Positions 1 through 12,500 of a stretch of 64,000 bases of DNA are shown in pieces. The stretch comes from Oxytricha trifallax. Lineage: Eukaryota; Ciliophora; Spirotrichea; Sporadotrichida; Oxytrichidae. Both the position numbers and the translations under genes were made by a program. Numbering within the stretch: position 1 is the first letter of the stretch; each line of letters begins with the position of its first letter. The notes beneath the pieces were generated by a model, which saw only the letters and a program-made list of their open reading frames with translations, made no database searches and was not told the origin of the DNA. The DNA is taken from NCBI GenBank assembly GCA_000711775.1, contig ARYC01002479.1, positions 1-64,000 on the forward strand. Direction: 5' to 3'.

Positions 1-1050
1 TGACCAGAACACCTTCATTCTAAATAGATAATCCTTTAAACTCTACACTCTTTCTATTCATTGTGCGATAAAGCTTTTAGTGGAATGCAAACTCAATTTG
101 CGTATTGAGATCTTTGAGAAACTTGAAGGAATACTTTTCATAGAATTTGACTATAAAGTTAGAGTTGATATAAAGTCATCACAAAATGAAAATGACCAGA
201 ACACCTTCATTCTAAATAGATAATCCTTTAAACTCTACACTCTTTCTATTCATTGTGCGATTAAGCTTTTAGTGGAATTCAAACTCAATTTGCGTATTGA
301 GATCTTTGAGAACCTTGAAGGGGAACTTTTCATAGAATTTGACTATAAAGTTAGAGTTGATATAAAGTCATCTCAAAATGAAAATGACCAGAACACCTTC
401 ATTCTAAATAGATAATCCTTTAAACTCTACACTCTTTCTATTTATTGTGCGATTAAGCTTTTCTTGGAATTTAAATTTAATTTGCGTTTTGAGATCTTTG
501 AGAAACGTGAAAGAGAACTTTTCATAGAATTTGACTATAAAGTTAGAGTTGATATAAAGTCATCTCAAAATGAAAATTACCAGAACACCTTCATTCTAAA
601 TAGATAATCCTTTAAACTCTATACTCTTTCTATTCATTGTGCGATTAAGCTTTTAGTGGAGTTCAAACTCAATTTGCGTCATGAGATCTTTGAGAAACTT
701 GAAGGAGAACTTTTCATAGAATTTGACTATAAAGTTAGAGTTGATATAAAGTCATCACAAAATGAAAATGACCAGAACACCTTCATTCAAAATAGATAAT
801 CCTTTAAACTCTACACTCTTTCTATTCATTGTGCGATAAAGCTTTTAGTCGAATGCAAACTCAATTTGCGTATTGAGATCTTTGAGAAACTTGAAGGAGA
901 ACTTTTCATAGAATTTGACTATAAAGTTAGAGTTGATATAAAGTCATCACAAAATGAAAATGACCAGAACATCTTATCTTCATTCTAAATAGATAATCCT
1001 TTGAACTCTACACTCTTTCTATTCATTGTGCGATTAAGCTTTTAGTGGAA
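1..1050. repeat. Tandem 192-bp repeat array (satellite A), runs off left edge
   Basis: The motif TGACCAGAACACCTTCATTC recurs at 1, 193, 385, 577 (one change), 769 and 961, so the period is exactly 192 bp. Copies differ by a few substitutions. The last copy carries a 5-bp insertion near 970 and decays after about 1050. The array begins before the window. The unit differs from the 195/196-bp satellite at the right end. Confidence 0.97.
2..970 (+). CDS. Possible 64-aa-repeat protein, partial
   Basis: 192 bp is 64 codons. With TAA/TAG as Gln the frame starting GAC-CAG-AAC-ACC is open through five full units. TGA triplets occur several times per unit, but all fall in the same other frame (NNT-GAN codon pairs), as expected of coding sequence. 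Each unit reads roughly DQNTFILNRQSFKLYTLSIH, then a charged stretch ending near DIKSSQNEN. The 5-bp insertion at about 970 breaks the frame, so this may be a gene end, a decayed array, or a satellite that is open by chance. No family recognised. The start lies outside the window. Confidence 0.35.
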
Positions 1051-1428
1051 TTCAAATTTTTTTGGTAATTTAATGAAAAGCATTAAAAATGATGCCAATC
1101 ATATTTATTGTTGTATAGAAAATTGACGAAAGTATAAATTAAGAATGAAATTATTTAATTAAAACTTTGAGAGACACTCATTTTATCAATAATATATAGC
1201 AGCCTTTGAAGTGATTTTACTTAAGGATTTGTGAATCGAAGTGTTTGTTTTATTGGAAGTCTTTTAACAAATTTAATTTAGATCTAGAATTTTGTAATAT
1301 AAATTACAACTTAAAGTTGTAATAATTGTTAAATTTATACCTTAATTCATAATAAGCATTCTATTTTGCTTTTACTAAGATTTTACTTCAATTACATATT
1401 TCTATAGTATATAAAGTCATTATCAAAA

Positions 1429-1755
1429 ATGAAACCTACATCAACCCTTTTCAAATCTAAGAAAAATATGAGCATCTTCTTTGGTCTAATCTGTTAAGCT
1501 AAGAAAATAAAGTATTATAACAAAAGTGCATTTATCTTCTAGCTAGATTTCCTTATCAATTTTTCCAACCTATAAAGAGTTAATAAGAAATAGTTGAATG
1601 AAGTGAAGGCAGTTGAATTTCTAGTAATTTTTAATGACTAACTCACTCTTATTAGTATGGGGGCTAAACTATTGGCTTTTCTATAAGCAATTAAAAATCC
1701 TTAAATTTATATAAACAAATACTCCTTGAGCTTATTTATTTTAGATGCCCTTTGA
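1429..1755 (+). CDS. Weak hypothetical ORF, 108 aa
   Basis: An ATG-to-TGA frame of 109 codons in ciliate code starts MKPTSTLFKSKKNMSIFFGL and ends in a leucine-rich stretch. In DNA this AT-rich an open frame of this length can arise by chance. Support is only the length, mixed Glu/Lys/Val codons, and an ATG preceded by A-rich sequence. A second short coding-like stretch follows at about 1899-1974 (frame with GKVNFDDFGFPKQLTFVKLN). No family recognised. The rest of 1051-2189 shows nothing I can assign. Confidence 0.25.
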
Positions 1756-2189
1756 CTCTTCACTCTGATTATAGAGAGTCCCTTGGCTTGGTAATTTAAT
1801 TAATAGTAGGTATAAGCAAGATAAGAATAATAATGATGCAAAATAATTTCTCCCAAAAACACTAATGCAACTTGATGTATGTATTTAATCACTTTCAGGG
1901 CAAAGTAAATTTTGACGACTTTGGATTCCCAAAGTAGTTGACTTTCGTCAAATTAAATATCCACGGTTGATTTTAGACATCCGTATTGAATATTTAAATT
2001 TTCTGGCAAAATAAACAGTATAAATTCAATTTATTTTATAATATATTTACGATTTATCGTCTTGCCCGACATCGATTGGCGAAAAATCGTCCGGTGAATG
2101 TAGCCTGAGAGTCATTTCACTGTGCAAATTTAATAATCCATGTAAAAACTGATTGCTTGCTTATTTGATATGATTAAGATTCTTGAATT

Positions 2190-2993
2190 AAAGCGAATAA
2201 GTTGAAATAAGAATGATGATTAAAACCAAATGCAAAATTTAAATCGAACAAGCATTAGTATGGAGTCTTGTAGTGTCTTAAAACCTCCTTTTTCTTCGTT
2301 ATCTTCTTCATCATCATCATCCTTCATTGTAGTTGAAATCATAAAAACCATTCGCTTTGAGCTCCTGATCTTTCCGACGTCAAAAATATCTAAGATAATG
2401 ATGCTGAAGCTCCAACCTCGACTACTTCTCACTTTAAAACTGCCTTGCTGGAGATGCTGTTAGCCTTAGAGGGTCCACCATGTTTAGCCAAGTTTAGAAA
2501 TTAGAGATGTTTAATAAATTAAATTCAACAAGGTCTTAATTGATATATATCTGATTAAAATAAATTAAGACATCTATGATCATTTTTTTCTATAAATTAA
2601 ACCTATTTGTGGTTCTTTAATTTCTGATCATTAAAAATGAAAAAGTTTTAATTTTTTGATTTTAATTTATTAAACATCTCTAATTTCTAAACTTGGCTAA
2701 ACATGGTGGACCCTCTAAGGCTAACAGCATCTCCAGCAAGGCAGTTTTAAAGTGAGAAGTAGTCGAGGTTGCAGCTTCAGCATCAGTAGCTTAGATATTT
2801 TTGACGTCGGAAAGATCAGGAGCTCAACGCGAATGGTTTTCATGATTTCGACTTCAATGAAGTATGATGAAGATGAAGAAGATAACGAAGAAAAAGGAGG
2901 TTTTAGACACTACAAGACTCCATACTAATGCTTGTTCGATTTAAATTTTGCATTTGGTTTTAATCATCATTCTTATTTCAACTTATTCGCTTT
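2190..2993. repeat. 804-bp inverted repeat (334-bp arms, 136-bp loop)
   Basis: 2190-2523 is the near-perfect reverse complement of 2660-2993. The outer edge on the left arm is AAAGCGAATAAGTTGAAATA and its complement closes the right arm. Short ORFs on both strands here (a serine run from TCATCATCATCA and its Asp/Glu complement) mirror each other across the palindrome and are not independent genes. The arms differ at a few positions, so the element is not freshly made. The flanks show no clear target duplication. Confidence 0.9.
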
Positions 2994-5099
2994 ATTTACC
3001 ATGCCAGACACTGATTAGCGAAACTCGAGGTAGAAAACATCCTGTGATTGCAACACTGCGTATGTACTTGAGGAAAATATATCTATTAAATCATGTCACT
3101 GCCGCTCTTAATTAATTAAATACCCTAAACTGATAATTTGTTTCCTCTGTAATGATTAGACTAACCTTTTAAATTTTAAAAAAATCAATCCAAAATCAAT
3201 TCAGTAGTTCTAAAAATTATCAATTAATTTTGTTTAAAAATCTGCAGTCTCAATCAAAGAAGGCCTTCATCAGTTGTTCTAAAATAATCAAAATCAATTT
3301 AAAGTAAGTACGTGAGTTTTAAATCTTTTTTAATAATCAAAATTGTTCCGTTCATAATGTTACTTGGATTATGTTTAAAATTAAAAATGAGCTGCTAAAA
3401 AATGCTGTTACTTGTTGCTTAAATCATCAAAGCCTGGCCAGGCAAACTATTAAATTTAAAAATTAAAAAATCTCCTAAAGGGTCCTTGGAGTTCTAAATA
3501 ATTTGTTAATGTTGTTATTTTGGTTCTTGATGTCATTTTGGGTTCTTTAAATTAATTAAATTGCAACTGGGTTCTTACTAGCAATAAAATTGAGTTCTTT
3601 TGATTTTCTTAATTTGTTATAGTTGTTAATTTGAGGGTCCGAACTTGTTACTTTTAGATAATTTGAATGATTTAATTAAACCCTGAATGTTTAGATTTAA
3701 AAATTTGAATAGTGGCTTCTATTTCCAGCTTAAAGTTTCTTAACTTTAACTTTAATTTTAATAACTGAAATATAGCAAAACTTTTGTGACTAGTACTAGG
3801 CTTTTAAGCTTTTGATTTTTGACTTTTAGCTACTGTAACAAACATCTCTTACATTTTTAACTTAGACTTGATTTTAATTAAATAGCTGTTAGCTTTGAAA
3901 ATTTGATAAACTTAGCAATCTTTGAATTGATTTGATTTTTTACTTTTTAACTACAACAACTGGGATAAAGCCAATTTTTAGGTCAATTAGGGATATAGGT
4001 ACGTAAAATAAGCTGATAGCTGAATTTTTAAAAAAAATTCTTTTTAAGGACCAGTAAAAATAAAATGCTTCCAAAATATTCATTTTAGTACATCGAATAG
4101 CAAAGCAGATTTTTAGTTGTTTAGCCTTGAAATTTTTAAAAACTAGTGAACTGAATTATTTGATTTTGACTGAGAACCAAAATTTAGAAGAAAACTTTGT
4201 TTAAGTAGGGTAATTTAAAGGCAGATGAAGATAATTGAGATTAAAGGAAGATGGAGCTTTAATTTTGCAATTATTTTGGAATTTCGTGTTCACTACAAAT
4301 TAATTTTGAATTCAGAGAAGAAACTTAAATCTGGCAATTTACAAAAGAGAATCCAATAATATTGAGAATCTCTTAATAAAAGCAGAATTTCCAATACTGG
4401 AATTTGCTTGAATTTTTAAAAGTACTTCAAATGGAAGAGTTGAGAAATATTAGTTATTTTTGAGCCATCTTTTCATTTTTAGTCTAATTATCATTTTGAC
4501 TACAAATCCCTTTATTTTTATAATTTCCAAAGCCATAACTTACAATTCTCACAATTCCTTGAATACAAGAGTCGTAGTAATTCTATAATATTTAAAGAAT
4601 AGAATACTTCGAGAGCTAAATGCTGGGATTTCGCAAACTTATATTTTAATTGAATTTCCTTTAATTTACCCTCTTATTAAAATTGTCAACTTTTAGATTT
4701 AAAATACAAATTGCACCTTATAAAGTGCAAAGTTAGCAAAGCTATTAGTGATTAATATTTGGTTAGGGACGCTGTTTCACTTGCATGAATAAATAATATA
4801 AGATTTAAGCTCTATGCAAAGAGTGCAATTGAAAGTATAAAAAAAAAGTTAGTAAAAACAAGCATTTACGTAAAATAAATTACACGGATTGAGATGACGT
4901 GAGTTGCTCTACATGATGCGCACAAAGCTCAGTGAATTAAGTTGAATGTAAGTGAGGTGCGTTGCTAATAATGAGGGTGCAAGAGCCATCGCAGATTTAG
5001 TTCTTAGTTGATTCCATTATTAGTTTAATTATTAAAGTACTATTTATTAATTAATAAAAATCAAACTTAATTCAAACGTGGAGGTAATACCGCATCCCC
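2994..5099. other. AT-rich region without a supported gene
   Basis: No convincing coding block seen. 3480-3610 contains loose repeats of a TTGGGTTCTT-like word. 4440-4660 is free of TGA on the + strand for about 75 codons, but its Phe/Asn/Gln/Ser/Tyr composition is what AT-rich noise gives. 4890-4990 is locally more GC-rich without a clear frame. Confidence 0.5.
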
Positions 5100-5603
5100 T
5101 CACAAATAGTGTGAACGGTTGAACTTTGCAATTAATCGGTCAATGGAGTACAAACCCCACATATTCTTGGTCAGCGTCTCAAATTCTATAAGAATGGTAA
5201 GTATGGTCGCAAAATAAAATCATCAATTTTTTCCCATCTTCACCGTACCTGCATTCTCTGGATCGGCTCCCTCAAATTAAGTTAAAATCTGTCCTTTTAA
5301 ATTTCGTTATAAATTGATGCATTTAAAACTTTTTACTCACTTATCAAACTTATGCGAAGATACGTATTGGGGTTTAGTAAACAAATATATACTCACTCCA
5401 CTATATTCTTATTTTTAAATGCTGGAAATTATTGAGAATTAGTACTTTTTACACTCATTCCACCATTCTCATTTGAAGCCAAATGATCGTCAATTTAGAA
5501 AAGTGATCTAAACTTTAATAATTACAAAATAATATTATATTTTTAATTATCTGTGACAGCCACCGCATTTAACTTCAGCTTTATTCTTAAATTGTACAAA
5601 CAT
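5100..5603 (-). CDS. Small Cys-containing hypothetical protein, several MDSs
   Basis: Read on the minus strand from ATG at 5603 (MFVQFKNKAEVKCGGCHRQL) to TGA at 5100-5102. Coding-like blocks: 5603-5540 with a CxxC motif (CGGC); about 5500-5420 (DDHLASNENGGMSVKSTNSQ); about 5390-5345; 5275-5225 (EGADPENAGTVKMGK); and the C-terminus 5215-5100 (FETLTKNMWGLYSIDRLIAK, then FNRSHYL). AT-rich inserts between them carry TGA in frame and behave as IESs or introns. The N-terminus recalls small zinc-ribbon proteins, but one CxxC is not enough to name it. Separated from the coiled-coil gene on the other strand by 64 bp, so the two are divergent. Confidence 0.5.
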
Positions 5604-5667
5604 TTAGATATTTTATCGAATAAAAATTGAATAATTTATTAGATTATTTAATTTGTTAAGTAAGTTG

Positions 5668-7736
5668 ATGCAAGGATTCTACAAGGGATATTCAGATTTG
5701 AAATTTGACTTTGAATAGCTTAGAATTATATAATAAAATTAAAAAAAATAAAATTTAAAGAGCATGTTTATGAATTCCTCTTCACAAAGATAAATTAATT
5801 AATAGATGATTTAAATATTTTATTATTTTATTGAGAAGACTTCCTCTCAGATAGGGAAACTGGTAGAATATTATTATAACAATACTATTTATAACTTAGA
5901 ATGAGAGTAAACTGTGAATTTACTGAGAAAGTCTAGGATTTGGAGGTGAACCTAATTTATATTTAGAATTAAGTCTGTAAACACTTAATCATTGAACTTA
6001 CAAATGAGACTCTAAAGAACTCAAATGAATTATACCATCATGCATGCAATTATAATATTGTAGAAATACATTTGAATTTGGAAAATTAATTATAATTAAA
6101 TTGTTATTATATTAAAACCATGGCAGTTAAAGTTGGCCAATTTAAACAATCTTGGGCTCATTCGATAGATAATTGAAAATAAACTAGACTTTATTATTGG
6201 CGGTGCTATTTTATCTCATCCCTGGAGCGAGATAAAATAGCACCGCCAATAATAAAGTCTAGTTTATTTTCAAATTCTCTATCGAATGAGCCCAAGATTG
6301 TTTATATTGGACAACATTAACTGCCACGGTTTTAATATAATAACAATTTAATTATAATTAATTTTCCAAATTCAAATGTATTTCTACAATATAAGTAACA
6401 TATAAAAGAGATTTCTTGAGAAATGACATTAACAATATGAAAGAAACCTAGCAAAGAAAAGATTTGGAAGTCTAAGACCTCATGAAGCATCTCAGAGAAA
6501 AAGATGACAAGATTGTATTAATAATACTTCATAAAAAAATAATTAAAGTAATAATTATTGTATATAGTTGTTAAGAAAGAACTAGAGAACATTAAATTGG
6601 AGAAAGTTTATTTATAGAACCAATTAATGACTACCTAATCATAAAAAGATGAAAATAAGAGACTTTATGAAGCACTACTTAATGTTATCAACAATATTAT
6701 GATTGTAATAATTAAGATTACTTTTTTTATATTATCGATTTAACTATTTTGCCAATAATCAGTTGAACAATCAAAATAAGGAGAATTAAATTAAATCAAG
6801 CAGCTCTGGAGCAGTTAAAGGGGTAGGAACCACCCAAGAAATGATTGAGAGATTGTGCCAAATGCAGTCCAAAATCAAAAATTTAATCTTAAAATTATAA
6901 CTTACTAGATAACTTGAATATTTTTATAATTTCAATATCTCTTTTAATGATAAATTGAATGTTAGACCTTGAGTAAAGCAATTAAGTTTTAAGAAATTTC
7001 AAAAATTTGTACAAATCAGCAGCTGAAGTTAAAAAATAAAATTGATACTTAACAATATATGTCACAGATAATTCAGACCAGTGTTGTTTAAAGCTCATTA
7101 CTTGAAATGCACTAAATTAATGGAGGAAACTGTCGCGAATGGCGATTCAACTGGAGCTGACAGACTTTTCATAAAGTTCATCGACTCAGAGAATAACGCC
7201 ACAACTTATAAATATATTTGTTGTTATTAATTCCCAATGTATAATATGGAAATTAGAATTAATGAGGTTTTTAGGTAAATTTATTATGAACCTTGAGATT
7301 CTTTGTGACATAGTCTGGTGTATAGTGGTATGTGAAGTTCTAAACTGAAAGTTTATAAGAGACAGTCAGACTTCTGCAGAAGAATTATCATAGCGCTGAT
7401 TTCTTCAAAAGTAACTTGTTTAAGAGATTTGTCATGATTGGCTAGGGAGAAGAGCAAAGCTTAAACACCCAAGGTAAGATGCATATTTTTATATAAATTA
7501 TATTAAAATATACAAACATTACAAATAATATGGAGATACAAATAATATAGATGATGCAATTCAATGAAGTTGTGAATTCAACAGTGCAAGAACTTAGCTC
7601 ACTTTATGTCATTAAGAAGGATCCAGAGTTTAGATCACTAAAATTAAATTTTAATCTCTTTGGTCTGTTTAACTTTCAATTTTAAGAATTTATTTACAGT
7701 ATTAGTCTCAAAGGAAATAAAATTAAAGGATAGTGA
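5668..7736 (+). CDS. Coiled-coil hypothetical protein, multi-MDS
   Basis: Proposed start ATG 5668 (MQGFYKGYSDLKFDFEQLRI). Further blocks: 5905-6050 (RMRVNCEFTEKVQDLEVN...); 6400-6520 (MKETQQRKDLEVQDLMKHLR, coiled coil); 6570-6710 (KKELENIKLEKVYLQNQLM, coiled coil); 6755-6890 (TTQEMIERLCQMQSKIKNL); 7078-7210 (CTKLMEETVANGDSTGADRL); 7345-7475; 7555-7680 (QELSSLYVIKKDPEFRSLKL); TGA 7734-7736. A palindromic element (6056-6391) fills one insert exactly between two coding blocks that continue the same heptad-rich protein. No domain family recognised. The protein is probably a cytoskeletal or ciliary coiled-coil, but that is inference. Confidence 0.55.
6056..6391. repeat. Palindromic MITE-like element, copy 1
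   Basis: Starts TATTGTAGAAATACATTTGA and ends with the complement. The two ~165-bp arms are nearly perfect inverted copies meeting at about 6222 (CATCCCTGGAGCGAGAT). Inner landmarks are GGCAGTTAAAGTTGGCCAAT and GGGCTCATTCGATAGA, shared with copies at 46584 and (in part) 54081 and 27235. Lies in an insert of the coiled-coil gene, so it is removed with that insert or is itself the insert. Confidence 0.92.
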
Positions 7737-7817
7737 AAGTTATAAATAAATTAGTGTTTTATTAACTTTAATTAAGTTTCTTGAGGCTAAAAATAAAAAT
7801 AAATCTTGTAAAATAAA

Positions 7818-9391
7818 ATGTCTGTTTTACTATAAACATCATAAATGCATGCCTCTCAAAGCCCTTCAAATAGTTCACCAAGTAAAGCTTTATATTCCTT
7901 CCCGAAAGCCTAAAGGTTTCCAAATGCAAAAAAACCAAAGTAAGTTACATACGATTTTTTTTAAACCTAATTAAAATAACTTTAAAACGTGGGGTAAATG
8001 GGTAATAATAAAGAAATTCCATCTCTTCTGCAAATATATTGTGTTTGAAGAGAAACTCATTAATCATTATAGTTGTATGGAAGCATTTTATAATGAGGTA
8101 AATGCTAAAAATCGCAGATCAGCCAGTATTGGACTCGGTAAGCGAGGCCAATGTCTTATTCTCCCAGCTTATGGTCCTTCTCCATAACTTTATCACATTC
8201 AATCTCAATTTGATTCACCAAAAAGAAATCATTAGTTTGTATCATGATATCCTAATCAATTTTAAAATTGTTAATTCACCAAATAATAAGGAATTTCAAA
8301 GCTCATCAATTGCATAGCACTCTAGAGGTTATAGCTTTGGAACAAGCAGATAATACTTAAAGAACTTTCTTCGTGAAAACCCACCAGCAGATTTGAATAT
8401 ACCCGGTCCCGGTAAATATTTCCAAAATTAGAGCATGTAGATGACTAGCACTAGTATAATGAGTGAGAATGGTGGTGCTGGAGTCAGTTTCCCAAAATAT
8501 ACTATGAGAGCGAAAACACCCAAAGATAGTTCATTCTAAAATTTCACTAAGGATGTTCCTGGACCAGGGGAGTATGACACAAATGCTCTTCTCTCGCGTA
8601 ATAGTGGGAGAATCATATAATTTATTGGAGTCTCTGAATTTTATTTTTTCAGTGAACTAAAAAAAACCAAATCAATTTTTAAAATGAATCATAGACTCAA
8701 AATACCAGAGTGCTACAGGAGGGGTAATATCTAAGTCAGGCAGGACTATGGATCAAAATAATTACTTAAAGAATGGATGGATGAACAACCCAGGACCAGG
8801 CAACTATGATAATAAACTAGAGTTAAACTAAGTCGGAAATTATTAGTTTTACAAATGGAAATCTAGTGGGGCTACTAGATTTTCTAAAGCCAATCGATTG
8901 GTTAATTTAGATACTTCAGCAACCAGGAAAAGTAAGTCAATCTATGTGCTTATACATTAATTTTATAGTTACACCTGGACCAGGAGCTTATAGACAAGGG
9001 ACAGACTTTGGGTTTTATACTTCAGACGATTAATTCTACAATAATTTACAAGCTTTTGCACAAACTAGAAACTTAAATGCCACAACTATGAGTAGAAGGA
9101 ATAATTAATCATATGATATGTCAAGTATTGGCAATGAAATTTAGTATGAATTAAAGCATATGACTATAAATTAAAAATTATTCACTCTTTAACATTTTTT
9201 AATAAAAAGGCAAAAATAGCATAAGGCTTGATTCCAGAAACACAGTAACCACAGCTCTTGGTAGTAATAGATCAAAATACATTTAACAGACACCTCTTTA
9301 GAAATTTTTACATTAGGAATAAATTATTTCTCAGACTATGCCGCAGTCCTAGTTAAAAATAAGTAAATTATAGGAATAGCAACAACTATGA
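7818..9391 (+). CDS. Sperm-tail PG-rich (SHIPPO) repeat protein
   Basis: Repeated Pro-Gly-Pro-Gly motifs of the STPG/SHIPPO family: IPGPGKYFQN near 8400, VPGPGEYDTN near 8550, NPGPGNYDNK near 8790 and TPGPGAYRQG near 8975. Each follows a spacer with basic and aromatic residues, as in axonemal microtubule-associated members of the family. Start ATG 7818 precedes ALYSFPKAQRF, a typical SHIPPO opener. TGA is at 9389-9391 after a Gln-rich tail. Blocks are about 7818-7940, 8050-8250, 8300-8600, 8695-8940, 8970-9160 and 9213-9391. Intervening AT-rich pieces contain in-frame TGA and GT or pointer-like edges. Likely role: cilium or cortical microtubule association, from family knowledge. Confidence 0.85.
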
Positions 9392-9569
9392 TGCATGAAT
9401 TGAAGAAAAAAAAATTATAATCAACTTTTATTTTATTAGCAATTATTATTATTAAATTAATTCATGTAAAAAAGTACTATCAATTGTATATGTGAGAAAT
9501 GTATGATATTAAGAAATTAAAAGAAATAATTTTATATTTAGATAATCGAATATTTTATAAATTTAAGAT

Positions 9570-12500
9570 TCATAAATCTAATTCGTCTGAACTTGAGTGA
9601 TAAGATAGTTCAATTATTGGAGATCTTTGTTAAAAATAATTATATTTTGGGAATCAATAAGTATTAATTTAGAAATTAAAATATTATAAATTATTTTTGT
9701 TTGGTATGAATTGGCCTACTTTTACTAGTATTTCTATCATTTTTAGATTCTTAAATATCTTGTTTTAGTATTTTGGAAAGTTATCTCTCTGGATAATTTG
9801 ATTGATTAATTAAACTCAAACACTCCCCCTAAATTTTAATTTACTTATTTAATATTCTACACTTACATTGAAATCATTAATAAATAATAATATTAATCAT
9901 TACAAATTTCGATACAAAACACTAATTAATCGATTAAATTTTATAAAATCCCATATTTTAACTTCTCCATGATTTGTTGCAGTTATGAAATACTTCTTGT
10001 ATTAAAAATATTAAATTTAGAGCTAAACAAACATATTTTTTTGAAAATTATTTATGATTAAACAAATTTGAATAATATTTCGAAAATTTGCACATAATCA
10101 CAGCTTGGTTATTTTAAGGCATCTATAAATATAGTAATTATTTAAGATTAAAATACTTACAATCTTATGGAGTGTCCACTCTTTGACTACATCAAAGCAC
10201 AAATCAAAGTCATATTCATTGATATTCATACTTTAAACGCTCGTATTTATTTTGTCTTCTTTCCCATTTGTAAGAAAAATTATTATCAACATATACAGAA
10301 TATAATAAGAATATATTGACTGTGAATTAAAATATATTCTATATCTTTATAAATTTCCATTTTTAGTGCTTAAATTGCCCATACTCTTTCTAGTTTGATA
10401 CTTAGATTTACTCTTGACAAAGCTATTCTTTGGGGAAATGTCTTCTAATTTGGTGCTTAAGAGTGAGCCTTTGCCCGACTCACCGACTGACAGCATGTAT
10501 TCCAAGTCGTAGCTGAAGTCAATGTGTGCATTAGTTTGTAATTTGAGGCAATTCTCAGTTAAAACCTCAGTTATAGGGTTAATGCAGTGCATTTAACCAG
10601 TGTTTTAGATTATGAACAAGAGTGTCTGCTTGCTGGTCTTGGCGAATTTCACTGAGGATATGAAAGTATTGGGCCTTTCCTTGGGCAACTCAACCATTGA
10701 TCTTACAGTGCCAGATTGCACGTTCCAGAGACATACTTTGTTATCTACACCGCCAGTTGCAGCGTATTGCTCTGTGTGATCAATTGAGAAAATGTCCCCT
10801 GTGTGAACTGATTTATAACATAATTTTTATTTTATTTCTTGCTAATTTTATGATGTCTGATTATAACCTATATTATTTGAAAGAGATCCTATTATATAGT
10901 GTTAATTATTAGATTTCTTAAGCATAATTGGTATGGTGTATGTGTTCTTTTGAAACATAGGTAACTTAATAAAAGCCACTTTGCCCTCCCACCCCACAGC
11001 ACTCAGCCAGTAATTAGTGTTATCCGTTAAGAACTGCAGTTAGGTCATTTCAGTTCCTATTTTCTACAAAGAATGTAAAATTCCAGCTGAGTGAATGTTG
11101 TGGATGGTATGTGTTAAATTACTAAATAATTATATAGTTTATAAATAATACATGAGATGGTAATTAAACCCTCTTCGTCAGAGACAGCCAGGTATTTCTC
11201 TTTGGGGTCAACAGCCGCACTGGTAAGTTTCTTATTTATTGAATTGTTTTTCAAGTGTGTTTTAAGTAATAGAGTGGTGACTTATTTTTAAAAATTTTGT
11301 CACTGTCTTATAATTATATTTAAAAATCCCTAAATTTATTATAATTTTCTTCATAAATCATTTTAATAATATAAATATGGAACTTATTTTCCAGTTTGCA
11401 AAGACCATATTCTCATTAAGTAATCTGAATCTAGTGTAATCAATTAGTCCTTTGATTCTAAGATAATCACTGACACTAATTTAGAAGAGCCAGTTACAAG
11501 TACATTCCCAGTTTCTGTGTAATTTTACAAATGGTCAAATCCTGATGTAATATATGTTTGTGAAATATAATAATAAAATATATCAAATGAAACTTATTAA
11601 GTCGAATTTATTTTATAATTGTGAAGCAACCAATTCTTCGTTTAATTAATCCTTCATTTTTTATTGGTCTTGTTCTATATTATCTCCTTTGTCGATTATA
11701 TTTATATAATTATATTAATATTTATCTTGAAATATTAAATAAATTTTTATGATTTAATAAGTTAATTAATTAATATTTACTAGAATCGATGATATCAATT
11801 TATCTTTAAATCCTCTTAACTTGTTCTTTCAGTGCATTTTTAGTAATTGCTTTTCTCTGCACACTCTCAAATTCCACATTTTTGTCAATTCTCGCTCTCC
11901 ATACCTTGATAAATACATTTTATGTGTTTTTAGTTTTTTAAACATTAAAAATTTAGCTAATAAAATATTTTAAATACACAAGCAGTAAGCAGGATGCCCT
12001 TATTTTGATTGAAGCAAGTAGACTGATAAAATCTAGTGGCCTGGTTTGAAGTATCTTTTATGGTTTGAATGCATTCTAGCTTCAGAGAATCCCATAATTA
12101 GATAGTACGATCGTTGGAAATGCTTATTAGCTGCATGTGCTTATCGTAGAAATAGACGCTTATAATTTCACTGTTGTGGGCTTTTGGAGCACTTTAACTT
12201 AGAATTCTTGCTGATGGATCAATTATAATTACTAAGTTAAAGCTTTTGATGATAAAAACCTTCAATTAATTCTTTGACAAATATTAGTTAAATCAAACAG
12301 TAGAAGTTTCCCTTCAACCCCTCCACAAGCAATGAAACCAGTATATTAACTGAAATCAAAGGTAGTTATGGTTGTTTTCTCTTTTCTTATGTAATTATGA
12401 GTTTCCCATAGCAATTTGAATTCCATAGAGTCATACACTTACAAGAGACCTTTGAAAGTAGAGATTATTAGGCCAACATCTTTGTGATAGTAAATCTTGG

